A DNA stretch of 64,000 nt from Pontibacter aydingkolensis (GTDB taxonomy: Bacteria > Bacteroidota > Bacteroidia > Cytophagales > Hymenobacteraceae), in assembly GCF_019443125.1 (NCBI RefSeq), contig NZ_JAHYXK010000004.1, forward strand, positions 186,001 to 250,000, read 5' to 3'. The position numbers and the translations under genes are program-made. Below are positions 1-9,856 of this stretch, piece after piece (the first letter of the stretch is position 1; every line of letters starts with the position of its first letter). The notes under the pieces are model-generated. The model saw only the letters and a program-made list of their open reading frames with translations, did not search any database and was not told the origin of the DNA.

Positions 1-864
1 AAGGCCGTACAAAAATTTCAGGCCAGGCACGGGCTTATTGCAGACGGTGTGGTTGGACCCAACACGGTTGCCGCTATCAATGTGCCCCTGACCCAAAGGC
101 TCTGGCAACTAAAATACAACTTGGCCAATTGGGATACTGCTTTCTTCTCTGTAACACAGCCTTATGTAGTCATCAACCTTCCGGATTATACTTTACAAGT
201 GGTAGACAGCAACAAAACGGTGCTGCAGATGCGTGTGATCATTGGCAAACCCTCACTGATGACCTACCCGATATTGAGTGAACTGGACATGCTGGTGCTG
301 TACCCTTACTGGTATATCCCGAAGTCAATAGCCGTAAACGAGATAGTGCCTTTGCTACGGAAAAACCCGGGGTATTTATCTAAGAAAAAGATGGTACTTG
401 AGCAGCAAAGCCCCAATGGCTGGATACGCGTAAGCCCCTGGCAGGTGGACTGGCAAAGTATAAATGCCTCTAATTACACCTACCGGATCTACCAATTGTC
501 TGGCAAGGATAATGAGCTGGGCCAGGTGAAGTTTTTGTACCCGAACAGACTGCCACAGTATATGCACGACACCCCGAACAAAGAATTGTTTACTTACCCA
601 AACCGTACCTTCAGCCACGGCTGCATCAGGCTCGAAAAACCTTTTGAGTTGGCCGACTATATTTTAGAAAAGGGCTCCGGCTACACGCCGCAAAAAGTAA
701 ACGACCTCTGGAACCGGAACACCCCCAATCATTACATTAAAGTAAAAAAACCGTTGCCTTTGCGTATTGTATACTTTACCGCCTGGGTAGATGCGCTTGG
801 GCAGGTACAGTTCCGGGATGATATGTACGGTCTTCACCGTCCGCCGCAGTTAAGTGCTGAGTAA
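1..864 (+). CDS. L,D-transpeptidase (YkuD/YcbB type), 5' end outside window
   Basis: This gene begins before the window; the frame is open from base 1. The first residues read as the end of a peptidoglycan-binding helical repeat (AVQKFQARHGL, then DGVVGPNTVAAIN). The rest is a YkuD-type catalytic domain with the motif SHGCIRLEKP; the nucleophilic Cys codon is at 622-624 and a conserved His precedes it in YMHDTP. This family makes 3-3 cross-links in peptidoglycan or attaches proteins to it, acting in the periplasm. The order PG-binding domain then YkuD matches the YcbB/LdtD group. A GTG at 49 could be called as a start, but that would cut the PG-binding repeat, so it is not the real start. Confidence 0.9.
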   Translation, partial: KAVQKFQARHGLIADGVVGPNTVAAINVPLTQRLWQLKYNLANWDTAFFSVTQPYVVINLPDYTLQVVDSNKTVLQMRVIIGKPSLMTYPILSELDMLVLYPYWYIPKSIAVNEIVPLLRKNPGYLSKKKMVLEQQSPNGWIRVSPWQVDWQSINASNYTYRIYQLSGKDNELGQVKFLYPNRLPQYMHDTPNKELFTYPNRTFSHGCIRLEKPFELADYILEKGSGYTPQKVNDLWNRNTPNHYIKVKKPLPLRIVYFTAWVDALGQVQFRDDMYGLHRPPQLSAE

Positions 865-1080
865 AGGTTGCAGTGTCGTGTTGGATTCTGGAGTACATTA
901 TCAGATTTCAGCTGCATATGGTCCAGCTGCCCCTCTCAAGAGCAGGGTCGTTTCATTCTACCAAAATATGTAATTTTAGTGCCTTCGCTCGCGTCCCTGC
1001 TCTCAAGAGGGAAATTCCGAAAACAAAAAGCCCTCTCCTGTTTCCAGAAAAGGGCCTCTATATGATTTTATACTTTATAC

Positions 1081-2826
1081 TTATTTCTGTTTTTCCGGCG
1101 AACCTGCTGCCATTAGTATATTCTGCACATTCTCATGTTTGGTATAGTCAATGGCAGCTTTACCGGTACTATCCTTTACTTTGGCATCGGCACCGGACTG
1201 CAGCAGGGCAAGGATGATCTCGAAGTTGGCATCCATCTCACAGGCCAGCATCAATGGTGTTTTAGCTTCGTTGTTCTGGATATTCGGGTCAGCGCCGGCT
1301 TCCAGCAACTTGCCTAGCTCCATAATACCGATATGCTGGCCAATGGTAGCCTGTAATGCTTCAGCCAGAACTGTATTCCCATTCTTATCCTTGATGTTAG
1401 GGTCTGCCCCTCTGGCAATAAGCGTATCCAGCAAATCAACCTGCTCCTGTTCATATAACTCTGATCGCACCCTGGAACTGCTCACAGCATAATGCAATGC
1501 AGTTTTACCGTCATCGTCCTGTGCATTTATATCAGCTTTATTGTTAAGCAACAGGCTTACAGTTTTCAGGCGTACTTCAGGCTCGTAAATAACACCGTAA
1601 TCTTCTAATAGCATTGGCACATAAACTGTATGCATCAGCGGGGTACGTCCGTTAAACTCAGCTACAAAATCATCGGGTATGGCCAGTGTGTTTGCATCGC
1701 CGCCTGCAGCCAATGCACGTTTCAGCATTTCAGGATCTCGGTTTACGGAGGCGATTACTACCTTCTGGTCTGGCGTCTGGTTAATGTAGAGCAACTGCTC
1801 ATAAGCCAGTACACTACCTTTAGCAATTGCCTGACGGTAAAGTTTTCGGGCTTCGTCTGTTTTTACTTCTCCTAAAGTTCCTTCTTCGTGTAGCAGGCCC
1901 AACGTATAAAACGCCTCACGATCGCCGGCAGCTACGCCTCTGTTTAACCAGTATGCCGCCTTATCATAGTCTTTTTTAACGCCTTCACCGTTCAGATACA
2001 AGTTTGCAAGCGATGTATAGGCCGCCACATCGTTGCCGTTGGCAGCGCGGCTCAGGTAATTAAATGCCAGTCCGTAATCCTTAAGCTCCCCAAAACCGGT
2101 ATAGTACATACTTCCCAGAATACGGTTTGCAAACGCATCTCCCTCAACAGCTTTCTCACGAATTACAATCGCGGCAGTACGCATATGCTGTATAAAGCGC
2201 TGTTTATCCTCTAGTGTTCTAAGTATGGTTTGCTCAGCCAGGCCAAGGTGCCCCAATAAACTGCCTTCGTCAACGGCTCGCTGGTAATAAAAAGTAGCAG
2301 AATCCTTGTTGGCGGCAAAGTATTTCTCAGCATTCTGTATCTGTTTTACCGTGTCTATCTGTACCGAATCATACTTTAGCTCGCGGTATTGGTGCATGCG
2401 GCCCAAAAAGTATAAAGCATCCTTGTCGCCTTCGGCAATGGCCTGCTTAAATTTCTTGTAGGCTTCCGGGTAATTCAAGGTGATATAATGCATCATGGCC
2501 GAGTCCATGGCAGATGTACGCCATATCTTTTTCACAACCAGACTTGGAACCGGATTAACAAGGGTTTGTGCATTTGCTGCGGCTGGCTTTTGCGCTGTTA
2601 CGGTGGCAGTTGGTTTTGCTGTGGCTGTTTTAGAGGCATTACTAGTTGCTGTAGCCGTTTTTTTAGCTGTAGTAGCAGCCTTAACCTGATTACCAGTTGC
2701 TTTCTGGGGTGCTTTGCTTTGGGCTATAGCCATATTGCCGGCAAGTATAAATAATACTGCTAACAGTAAATTAATAGCCTTTCTGCTGGATCTTTTATAG
2801 ATAGTGTGTTTCAAATCTGTTTGCAT
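1081..2826 (-). CDS. Exported Sel1-like repeat and ankyrin repeat protein
   Basis: 581 residues. A long basic N-terminus and a hydrophobic stretch (LLLAVLFILAGNMAIAQS) form a signal peptide. A low-complexity Ala/Thr/Lys/Pro linker follows to about residue 90. Residues about 110-345 are Sel1-type alpha repeats (patterns such as ANRILGSMYYTGFG and AYTSLANLYLNGEGV). From about residue 390 ankyrin repeats follow (GRTPLMH, GKTALHYAV, GNTVLAEAL, AKTPLMLAC). Both repeat types bind proteins, so a periplasmic or surface scaffold is likely. The actual partner is unknown. The gene stands alone, with a 246-bp gap before the divergent helicase gene. Confidence 0.8.
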   Translation of the reverse strand: MQTDLKHTIYKRSSRKAINLLLAVLFILAGNMAIAQSKAPQKATGNQVKAATTAKKTATATSNASKTATAKPTATVTAQKPAAANAQTLVNPVPSLVVKKIWRTSAMDSAMMHYITLNYPEAYKKFKQAIAEGDKDALYFLGRMHQYRELKYDSVQIDTVKQIQNAEKYFAANKDSATFYYQRAVDEGSLLGHLGLAEQTILRTLEDKQRFIQHMRTAAIVIREKAVEGDAFANRILGSMYYTGFGELKDYGLAFNYLSRAANGNDVAAYTSLANLYLNGEGVKKDYDKAAYWLNRGVAAGDREAFYTLGLLHEEGTLGEVKTDEARKLYRQAIAKGSVLAYEQLLYINQTPDQKVVIASVNRDPEMLKRALAAGGDANTLAIPDDFVAEFNGRTPLMHTVYVPMLLEDYGVIYEPEVRLKTVSLLLNNKADINAQDDDGKTALHYAVSSSRVRSELYEQEQVDLLDTLIARGADPNIKDKNGNTVLAEALQATIGQHIGIMELGKLLEAGADPNIQNNEAKTPLMLACEMDANFEIILALLQSGADAKVKDSTGKAAIDYTKHENVQNILMAAGSPEKQK

Positions 2827-3072
2827 TAATGCGCTATAAACAACCGCGAAATTACAGTTATCTGCTCTTTAAATCAAAAAACGGGCTAAATCAGACAAAT
2901 TGTAACGTTTATGCCCACAAGTTAAACGCTTTAGAGCAACTTCCTGTTCATCTTGTAGCATCTTTCTGAAAACACTACAGCACGCGCCATGCCAAATGTT
3001 CGGCGCAGGTTCTTTAAAAGGATTAGTATTCGTAACTTGCATAGATTTTAAGACGCACGCGGAAGAGAAGAA

Positions 3073-5322
3073 ATGGATTATATCAGTTTATTAAATGAGT
3101 CGCAACGCGCGGCAGTGCTTCACACCGAAGGGCCGGCTATGATCATAGCGGGTGCAGGCTCTGGAAAAACAAGAGTTTTAACGTACCGGATCGCCCACCT
3201 GATTAGCCTGGGAGTAGATCCGTTCAACATATTGGCCCTTACCTTTACCAATAAGGCGGCCAAAGAAATGCGCCATCGTATTGAGAAAGTAATTGGCAAC
3301 GAGGCTAAAAATATCTGGATGGGTACGTTCCACTCGGTGTTCTCGCGCATACTTCGCGCCGAGGCCGATAAAATTGGCTACCCGAAAAGCTTTACCATTT
3401 ACGATACCGACGACTCCAAAACACTCATTCGCAATATCGTGAAGGAGATGAACCTGGACGATAAGCTGTATAAGCCAAATGTGGTGCTGGGCCGTATTTC
3501 CGCTGCCAAAAACAAGCTGATATCGGTAAAACAGTACGTGAATGACGCGGTGATACAGGCCGACGACGAAGCTGCCATGCGCCCCAAGATCGGCAAGATC
3601 TACGAAACCTACCAGAACCGCTGCTTTAAAGCCGGCGCCATGGACTTCGACGACCTGCTGTTTAACACCAACGTGCTCTTTAAAGACCACCCGGACGCAC
3701 TGAACAAGTACCAGAACATCTTTAAGTTTGTGATGGTGGATGAGTATCAGGACACGAACTACTCGCAGTACCTAATAACCAGAAAGCTGGCTGCCCAGAA
3801 TCGCAATATTGTGGTGGTGGGTGATGATGCGCAGTCTATCTATGCTTTCCGTGGGGCTGATATCCAGAACATCCTCAACTTTGAGCGCGACTACCCGGAG
3901 CTGCAGGTGTTTAAACTAGAGCAGAACTACCGCTCTACCAAGAACATCGTAAACGCTGCCAATTCGGTAATCAAAAACAACACTGCCCAGCTGCGCAAAG
4001 ATGTTTTTACCGATAACGAGCAAGGTCCGTTGATTGAGGTAATAAAAGCCAACTCGGATAATGAAGAAGGCAAGCTGGTGGCTACCACCATTTTCGAGGA
4101 GAAGATGAACAACCACCTCTCCTACGACGACTTTGCCATACTTTACCGTACCAACGCGCAGTCCAGGGCCATGGAGGAAGCCCTGCGCCGCATGAACATA
4201 AAGTATAAGATCATCGGTGGCTTGTCTTTCTATCAGCGCAAAGAAATTAAAGATCTTATTGCCTACCTGCGCCTGACGGTTAACCCGAACGATGAGCAGG
4301 CATTGCGACGTGTAATCAACTACCCGAAGCGCGGCATTGGCGAAACTACCGAGCAAAAGATTTTTGTAACGGCTACCGAAACTAACCATAGTGTTTGGGA
4401 AGTGGTACAGAACGCAGCCCAGTTTTTAGGTAACCGCGTGGGCACGGCCATCGAGAATTTCTCGATTATGATCCGCGACTTTGCACGCATTGCTGCAAAC
4501 GTAGATGCCTTTGAAGTTGCCAAGCACGTAGCCAAGCACTCTGGTATTGTAGATGACCTGTATCAGGATAAAACCGTGGAAGGCCTTGCCCGCTACGAAA
4601 ACATACAGGAGCTCCTGAATGGTATTAAAGAGTATGTGGATGACCCTGAGAAGGCAGACAAGAGCCTGGATGCTTTCCTGCAGGACATTGCCCTGATAAC
4701 CGATGCCGACACAAAAGCAGATGACGACGGGGAGTTTGTAACCCTCATGACCATACACTCGGCCAAGGGCCTAGAGTTTAAGAACGTGTTTATTGTGGGT
4801 ATGGAGGAAAACCTCTTCCCCAGCCAGATGATGCTGAACTCCCGCGCCGACCTGGAAGAAGAGCGCCGTTTATTTTATGTGGCCATTACCCGTGCCGAGA
4901 AAAAGCTATACTTAACTTACGCCACCAGCCGGTACCAGTGGGGTAACCTGAGAGCCTGCGAAAAGAGCCGCTTTTTAGACGAGATCGATCCGAAATACCT
5001 TAACTTTAAGTATGGCGATTCAAGTGCAGGCGGTGGCAATATTTTTGACAGAGTGCTGGAGCGCAAAAGCAGCATCAGCAGCCTGATAGCGCCGCCACAG
5101 CGCAAGCAGGTAGCTACAGCCTATACCCCATCTGCCGATTTTAAACCAAGCGACACCTCTAAATTGGCAGCCGGCATGAAAGTAGAGCACCCCAAATTCG
5201 GTTTTGGCGTAGTTACCAAAATGGATACTCAGGGTAACAGCGTAAAAGCTATTATCAACTTTGATGAAGTTGGCGAGAAAACCCTGCTACTAAGCTTTGC
5301 CAAGCTGCGGATTCATGAGTAA
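3073..5322 (+). CDS. pcrA: ATP-dependent DNA helicase, UvrD/PcrA family
   Basis: 749 residues, typical of superfamily 1A 3'-5' helicases. Motif I is AGAGSGKT (residues 26-33), motif II VDEYQDTN (222-229), motif III GDDAQSIYAFRGA, motif IV QNYRS and motif VI YVAITRAEKKLYLTYA. The protein unwinds DNA in nucleotide excision and mismatch repair and removes RecA or stalled polymerase. The C-terminus has a small beta domain (VEHPKFGFGVVTKMD) as in PcrA, where it contacts RNA polymerase. It is a single gene with no obvious operon partner. PcrA and UvrD cannot be separated from sequence alone here. Confidence 0.95.
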   Translation: MDYISLLNESQRAAVLHTEGPAMIIAGAGSGKTRVLTYRIAHLISLGVDPFNILALTFTNKAAKEMRHRIEKVIGNEAKNIWMGTFHSVFSRILRAEADKIGYPKSFTIYDTDDSKTLIRNIVKEMNLDDKLYKPNVVLGRISAAKNKLISVKQYVNDAVIQADDEAAMRPKIGKIYETYQNRCFKAGAMDFDDLLFNTNVLFKDHPDALNKYQNIFKFVMVDEYQDTNYSQYLITRKLAAQNRNIVVVGDDAQSIYAFRGADIQNILNFERDYPELQVFKLEQNYRSTKNIVNAANSVIKNNTAQLRKDVFTDNEQGPLIEVIKANSDNEEGKLVATTIFEEKMNNHLSYDDFAILYRTNAQSRAMEEALRRMNIKYKIIGGLSFYQRKEIKDLIAYLRLTVNPNDEQALRRVINYPKRGIGETTEQKIFVTATETNHSVWEVVQNAAQFLGNRVGTAIENFSIMIRDFARIAANVDAFEVAKHVAKHSGIVDDLYQDKTVEGLARYENIQELLNGIKEYVDDPEKADKSLDAFLQDIALITDADTKADDDGEFVTLMTIHSAKGLEFKNVFIVGMEENLFPSQMMLNSRADLEEERRLFYVAITRAEKKLYLTYATSRYQWGNLRACEKSRFLDEIDPKYLNFKYGDSSAGGGNIFDRVLERKSSISSLIAPPQRKQVATAYTPSADFKPSDTSKLAAGMKVEHPKFGFGVVTKMDTQGNSVKAIINFDEVGEKTLLLSFAKLRIHE

Positions 5323-5329
5323 GTATGAA

Positions 5330-5448
5330 TTTTGAACGAGGGAATGAGTGCATGTGTGAATGTAGATTAAATTTTGTTTCTTTTGATAGAATCACGTATG
5401 TTAATTGAAATTAAATATTCACTTAATCACTCAGTCACTCATTCAAAA
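5330..5448. repeat. Imperfect inverted repeat between pcrA and DUF4290 gene
   Basis: Two 31-bp arms (5330-5360 and 5418-5448) are inverted copies matching at 24 of 31 positions. They start with TTTTGAA and contain GAGTGA-like words. The spacer is 57 bp. It lies in the 208-bp gap just after pcrA, so it may serve as a weak terminator or be a small dispersed intergenic repeat. Confidence 0.6.
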
Positions 5449-5479
5449 TTGAAAACTCACCGTAATTCTTAATTCGGCA

Positions 5480-5511
5480 TTGCACAAAGTGCATATATAT
5501 TTCTAAATTTG
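5480..5511 (+). promoter_or_regulatory. Promoter for DUF4290-murA
   Basis: An exact Bacteroidota -7 box, TAAATTTG (TAnnTTTG), lies at 5504-5511 with a TTG at 5480-5482, 21 bp upstream, in the -33 position. The start codon is 19 bp downstream. A small palindrome (TGCAC aaa GTGCA, 5481-5493) overlaps the -33 element and could be an operator. Confidence 0.55.
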
Positions 5512-5530
5512 ACCCTTTACACACGATATA

Positions 5531-6202
5531 ATGGAAGCGAGTACATCATTTAAACAAGACCTTTTGCTGCGCGAATACGGCCGCAATGTGCAGGACCTGG
5601 TAAACTACATTTCTAAGGTAGAAGACCGTTCGGAACGCACGCGCCTGTCGCAGTTACTTATAAACCTGATGGCCAAGCTAAACCCGCAGCTACGCGATAC
5701 ACAGGACTACCAGCAAAAGCTCTGGAACCACTTGTTTGTGATGTCTGGCTCTACCCTGGATGTGGATTCTCCGTACCCGCTTAGCGCTATGGAGTACCTC
5801 AACGATAAGCCGCAGCGCATGGAGTATGCTACCGAAACACCACGTTTTAAACACTACGGTACAAATGTGGAGTTACTGATAGAAAAAGCGACTGAACTGG
5901 AGGATGAGAAGGAGCGCGAAGCTGCTATTGTCTCCATCGGAAAGCTGATGAAAACCCTTTACAGGTCTTATAACAAAGACAGTATCACGGATGATATTAT
6001 CATGAACGATATACGCCAACTGTCTAAGGGCAAGCTGAACCTGGACCAGAGCCTGATCGAGAACAACAACCTGTTCGAGTCTAACATTGGCGGTGGCGGC
6101 AGGCAGCAGGACACACAGCAGCGCAGCCAACAGCAGAACCGCGGTGGCGACAACCGTGGCCGCAAACCTCAAAGATCCTCTTCCAATCAAAGAAACAAAT
6201 AG
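5531..6202 (+). CDS. DUF4290 domain protein
   Basis: 223 residues, a Bacteroidota-specific cytoplasmic family of unknown function. The conserved core (LLLREYGRNVQDLVNYI ... WNHLFVMSG) fills residues 10-170 and is helical. The C-terminal 50 residues are a Gly/Gln/Arg/Asn-rich tail (GGGGRQQDTQQRSQ), which looks disordered and possibly nucleic-acid binding. It stops 5 bp before murA, so both are almost certainly one transcript. This pairing suggests a link to wall synthesis or its control, but no activity is known. Confidence 0.85.
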   Translation: MEASTSFKQDLLLREYGRNVQDLVNYISKVEDRSERTRLSQLLINLMAKLNPQLRDTQDYQQKLWNHLFVMSGSTLDVDSPYPLSAMEYLNDKPQRMEYATETPRFKHYGTNVELLIEKATELEDEKEREAAIVSIGKLMKTLYRSYNKDSITDDIIMNDIRQLSKGKLNLDQSLIENNNLFESNIGGGGRQQDTQQRSQQQNRGGDNRGRKPQRSSSNQRNK

Positions 6203-6207
6203 CATAA

Positions 6208-7512
6208 ATGGCTTCATTCGAAGTAAAAGGTGGCACCAAGCTTAAAGGTGATATTTACCCACAAGGGGCAAAAAACGAGGCACTCCAGATATTGTGTGCT
6301 GTTCTGCTTACCGCAGAACCTGTTACCATATCTAATATCCCGGACATCAGGGATGTAAATAAGCTGATAGAACTACTCGCAGGACTTGGCGTAACAGTTA
6401 CTCGCAAAGCACCAGACACATATACTTTCCAGGCTGATAACGTGAACCTGGATTACCTTGATACGGAGGCATTTATAGAGCAGGGCCGTGCCATCCGTGG
6501 TTCTGTAATGATCGTGGGTCCGATGCTGGCCCGCTTCGGTAAAGCCAAAATGCCTAAACCAGGTGGCGACAAAATAGGCCGCCGCAGACTAGACACGCAC
6601 TTTATCGGTTTCGAGAAACTGGGTGCTACGTTTGAGTACAGCTCCGAAGAGAGCTTCTATGGCGTACACGCAAACCGTTTAAAAGGCGCTTACATGCTAT
6701 TGGACGAAGCCTCTGTAACCGGTACTGCCAACATATTGATGGCTGCCGTACTTGCCGAGGGTACTACCACTATTTACAATGCCGCCTGCGAGCCTTATGT
6801 GCAGCAGCTTTGCCGCATGCTTAACCGCATGGGTGCCAAAATTAGCGGTGTAGGCTCAAACCTGCTCGTAATTGAGGGTGTAGATAAATTGGGCGGCACT
6901 GAGCACCGTATGCTGCCGGACATGATCGAGATCGGTTCGTTTATAGGCCTTGCCGCCATGACGGGTTCTGAGATCACCATCAAAGATTGCCAGATAGCAG
7001 AGCTTGGTTTGATACCAGATACTTTCCGTAGCCTGGGCATTAAAATGGAATTTCGTGGCGATGATATTTTCATACCTGCTCAGGACCATTACCAGGTAGA
7101 AACCTACATAGACGGCAGTATACTGAATATTGCCGACCACACCTGGCCAGGCTTAACACCAGATTTGCTGAGTGTAGCTTTAGTTGTGGCTACGCAGGCC
7201 AAAGGCACTGTGCTGGTACACCAGAAAATGTTCGAGAGCCGCCTGTTCTTCGTGGACAAACTGATAGACATGGGTGCCCAGATCATACTTTGCGATCCGC
7301 ACCGTGCTACCGTTATTGGCTTGGACAATCAGATGCCCTTACGAGGTATCCGTATGTCTTCACCAGATATTCGTGCCGGTGTAGCCCTGCTTATTGCAGC
7401 CCTTTCTGCCGAAGGCACCAGCATTATTGACAACATTGAGCAGATTGACCGTGGTTACCAAAATATTGATGGCCGCTTAAATGCTATCGGCGCACAGATA
7501 AGAAGAATCTAA
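6208..7512 (+). CDS. murA: UDP-N-acetylglucosamine 1-carboxyvinyltransferase
   Basis: 434 residues. It transfers enolpyruvate from PEP to UDP-GlcNAc, the first committed step of peptidoglycan synthesis in the cytoplasm. The substrate-binding AKNEALQ motif (Lys22-Asn23 of the standard enzyme) is present near the N-terminus. The active-site loop reads PKPGGDKIGRRRLDTH: the residue equivalent to E. coli Cys115 is Asp121 (codon 6568-6570), and the conserved Arg follows at 126. An Asp here is known from naturally fosfomycin-insensitive MurA enzymes. It follows the DUF4290 gene by 5 bp and ends in a strong terminator. Confidence 0.97.
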   Translation: MASFEVKGGTKLKGDIYPQGAKNEALQILCAVLLTAEPVTISNIPDIRDVNKLIELLAGLGVTVTRKAPDTYTFQADNVNLDYLDTEAFIEQGRAIRGSVMIVGPMLARFGKAKMPKPGGDKIGRRRLDTHFIGFEKLGATFEYSSEESFYGVHANRLKGAYMLLDEASVTGTANILMAAVLAEGTTTIYNAACEPYVQQLCRMLNRMGAKISGVGSNLLVIEGVDKLGGTEHRMLPDMIEIGSFIGLAAMTGSEITIKDCQIAELGLIPDTFRSLGIKMEFRGDDIFIPAQDHYQVETYIDGSILNIADHTWPGLTPDLLSVALVVATQAKGTVLVHQKMFESRLFFVDKLIDMGAQIILCDPHRATVIGLDNQMPLRGIRMSSPDIRAGVALLIAALSAEGTSIIDNIEQIDRGYQNIDGRLNAIGAQIRRI

Positions 7513-7538
7513 AGTATAAACATATACTTGATGTTAAG

Positions 7539-7571
7539 AAAGAGCACCTGTTGAGGGTGCTCTTTTTGTTT
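7539..7571 (+). terminator. Rho-independent terminator after murA
   Basis: Stem AGAGCACC (7541-7548) pairs perfectly with GGTGCTCT (7556-7563) around a 7-nt loop, preceded by A residues and followed by a T-rich run. Confidence 0.85.
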
Positions 7572-7701
7572 TTTGTTGGGTTTAAAAGTATATATTTAGG
7601 GGTATATTGTATGGCAGAAGTATAATACCATACATAGTGTATATAGTAGGAGTAGGTACTCCTGTTAACCGTTAGTTGGGTAAAATAAAAAGTATTAAGA
7701 A

Positions 7702-8346
7702 TTGAAAGAGCTTAAACATACAAGAATGTTATTACAGGTGTTAGCCTGTCTTTTCCTTATGTTACTGTCTTGTTCTGAAAAAAGCTCCCGAGATTTATAT
7801 AAAGAATTAACAGTAAGCCCAAAGCCAGAGAACCTGCAAAGTCCGCAAAAGATAAAAGCCATTGAAGACCCAGAACTGCGAGAAAGAGTTTCAGCAAACT
7901 TTCAGGTAGACCAAGATGAGTATGCAAAATTAGTTTCGGAATACGGAAGAGCTATAGCTGAAAGGAAAGCCTTTAGCAAATCCTTTATCAAGTTTGCCGA
8001 AATAAGTAACAGGGACATGTACGTAGCGGATTATTATCACCTAAGCAGTAGTGAAGTCAAAAATGACACATTGTTACTAAACTTTGAAGCTAAGGATTTA
8101 GTGGGTGGGACATACTTTGGTTTTATAGTTACCAATGGGAAATTCAAGGGCAGGTTTGGGCATACTCTACGGTGCATGACTGACGAAGTGCCTGCAGTTG
8201 TTGTCCAATACGACAGCCTTACATTAAACAAGAACAGTTATATAAAAGGCGACACCATTTATGGGGAGTACTTCATCAAAGCTTTGAATAAAACGGATGA
8301 TGTAGAATTTCTGTCAAAGGGTATGTTTAGAAGTATAGTAGAATAA
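7702..8346 (+). CDS. Lipoprotein of unknown function
   Basis: 214 residues with a lipoprotein signal: basic start (KELKHTR), hydrophobic LLQVLACLFLMLL and lipobox LLSC at about residue 24. The TTG start at 7702 is preferred over the ATG at 7726 because it keeps the positively charged n-region. The mature part is mixed alpha/beta with a beta-rich second half (NDTLLLNFEAKDLVGGTYFGF). I do not recognise a family. It should sit on a membrane facing the periplasm. Gaps on both sides suggest a single-gene unit. Confidence 0.7.
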   Translation: MKELKHTRMLLQVLACLFLMLLSCSEKSSRDLYKELTVSPKPENLQSPQKIKAIEDPELRERVSANFQVDQDEYAKLVSEYGRAIAERKAFSKSFIKFAEISNRDMYVADYYHLSSSEVKNDTLLLNFEAKDLVGGTYFGFIVTNGKFKGRFGHTLRCMTDEVPAVVVQYDSLTLNKNSYIKGDTIYGEYFIKALNKTDDVEFLSKGMFRSIVE

Positions 8347-8453
8347 AAATTACTTTACCCAACCCAGTTCAGCCTTAACTCTTGCTACGCTACGGGCTTC
8401 GGCTGCACAAGTCCGTTATAGTCAAGGTGAAAATAATCAATAGAAATTAAGTA

Positions 8454-8819
8454 ATGAATACAACACCTGAACACGATGAACGAATTGCAAAAATGACATT
8501 TGCGTCTGTATATCCACACTATGTTACTAAAATTGAGAAAAAAGGCAGAACGAAAGAAGAATTGCATCAGGTAATCGAGTGGCTGACAGGTTATGATGAA
8601 GCGATGTTGCAAAAACTTATAGAAAAGAAGGTAACCTTTGAGCAATTCTTTCAGAACGCATCCTTACATAACAATGCCCATCTGATAACGGGTGTAATAT
8701 GCGGCTATCGGGTGGAAGAAATTACAAATCCATTAACACAACAAGTTAGGTACCTGGATAAGTTAGTGGATGAGTTAGCGAAAGGGCGAAAAATGGAGAA
8801 GATTTTGCGAACATCATAG
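8454..8819 (+). CDS. DUF2200 family protein
   Basis: 121 residues matching the DUF2200 family over its full length ([23 protein letters not shown] ... [20 protein letters not shown] ... [17 protein letters not shown]). It is a small cytoplasmic helical protein of unknown function found in many bacteria. It has no signal peptide and no operon partner. It lies among small accessory genes that are more AT-rich than the neighbouring core genes. Confidence 0.85.
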   Translation: MNTTPEHDERIAKMTFASVYPHYVTKIEKKGRTKEELHQVIEWLTGYDEAMLQKLIEKKVTFEQFFQNASLHNNAHLITGVICGYRVEEITNPLTQQVRYLDKLVDELAKGRKMEKILRTS

Positions 8820-8907
8820 AATATCAGTCCTCACAACAATGTACATAAGACAAGCTTTGGTTACGTCTCTCCCTTTATGTACCAACCGTCATAAAGTTTA
8901 ACTGCTT

Positions 8908-9345
8908 ATGAAAATTTATAAAGCGAAGAAAAAAGGTTTTATCCTTTATCTATTATTAGGTGCATTGATTCCTCCAATTCTAGTGCTTTCCTTAGCTAAT
9001 GACATATTTTCTGAAGCCGGCACTACTTTGTTTCTGATAATATTTTCACTTTCAATTCTTCCAATTAGTTTACTTACCTGGATATACTTAGATACCTATT
9101 ATAAAATAGAAAATGGGAAACTGAGATATAAATCAGCATTTTTAAAAGGTGAAATTGATATAAGTACAATCAAAAAGGTCATAAGTGGACAAACCATGTG
9201 GGTCGGAGTTAAACCAGCCCTAGCCAAAAACGGTTTGATAATTCAGTACAATCGATTTGATGAGATTTATATTGCACCAGAAAGCAATAATGAAGTTATA
9301 AATGATTTATTAGCTGTAAATAAAGACATTGAAGTAGCCAAATAA
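8908..9345 (+). CDS. Membrane protein with bacterial PH-like domain
   Basis: 145 residues. Two hydrophobic segments (about 10-30 and 38-58) are followed by a small beta domain typical of bacterial pleckstrin-homology families (YKIENGKLRYKSAFLKGEIDISTIKKV ... KNGLIIQYNRFDEIYIAPE). The N-terminal half would sit in the inner membrane with the PH-like domain in the cytoplasm. The function of these proteins is unknown. The segment is AT-rich. Confidence 0.75.
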   Translation: MKIYKAKKKGFILYLLLGALIPPILVLSLANDIFSEAGTTLFLIIFSLSILPISLLTWIYLDTYYKIENGKLRYKSAFLKGEIDISTIKKVISGQTMWVGVKPALAKNGLIIQYNRFDEIYIAPESNNEVINDLLAVNKDIEVAK

Positions 9346-9447
9346 ATACTTTAATCCCAACACCTTATAGGAGCCAGTATTCTGCTGCGCCTCGCTCACA
9401 TCATGGATAAGCCCCTTCTATTCAACCAAAAATAGTAATTTAGCACC

Positions 9448-9789
9448 ATGTCTGAAGAAATGAAAAATTGCCCAAAATGTAATTCACCTTATGGTTACGC
9501 TATGGGAAAAGATACTTACGCTTGCCCTGAGTGCGGAAACGAGTGGAACCCGAATGAAGTGGAAGCAGAGGCCGGATTGAAGGTAATAGATGCTAACGGA
9601 AATCAGCTTCAGGATGGAGATTCTGTGGTTGTCATCAAAGATTTACCCGTAAAAGGTGCTCCAAAACCTGTTAAGGCAGGGACAAAAGTTAAAAATATAC
9701 GCTTAACAGACGGAGACCATAACATTGACTGCAAAATAGATGGCTTTGGCTCTATGGCACTTAAGTCTGAGTTTGTAAGAAAGGCATAA
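9448..9789 (+). CDS. yjdM: YjdM/PhnA-type zinc-ribbon protein
   Basis: 113 residues. An N-terminal zinc ribbon carries four cysteines (CPKC at about 8-11 and CPEC at about 26-29), followed by the conserved C-terminal beta domain ([45 protein letters not shown]). This is the PhnA-like family. It was once linked to phosphonate use, but the role is not established. Length and motifs match the family. It is a single gene. Confidence 0.9.
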   Translation: MSEEMKNCPKCNSPYGYAMGKDTYACPECGNEWNPNEVEAEAGLKVIDANGNQLQDGDSVVVIKDLPVKGAPKPVKAGTKVKNIRLTDGDHNIDCKIDGFGSMALKSEFVRKA

Positions 9790-9856
9790 TGCATCCGATA
9801 CTGCACTACATATCAAGCATTAGTGCTTAAAAGTATAAATCCCGTATTAGCTTTTT

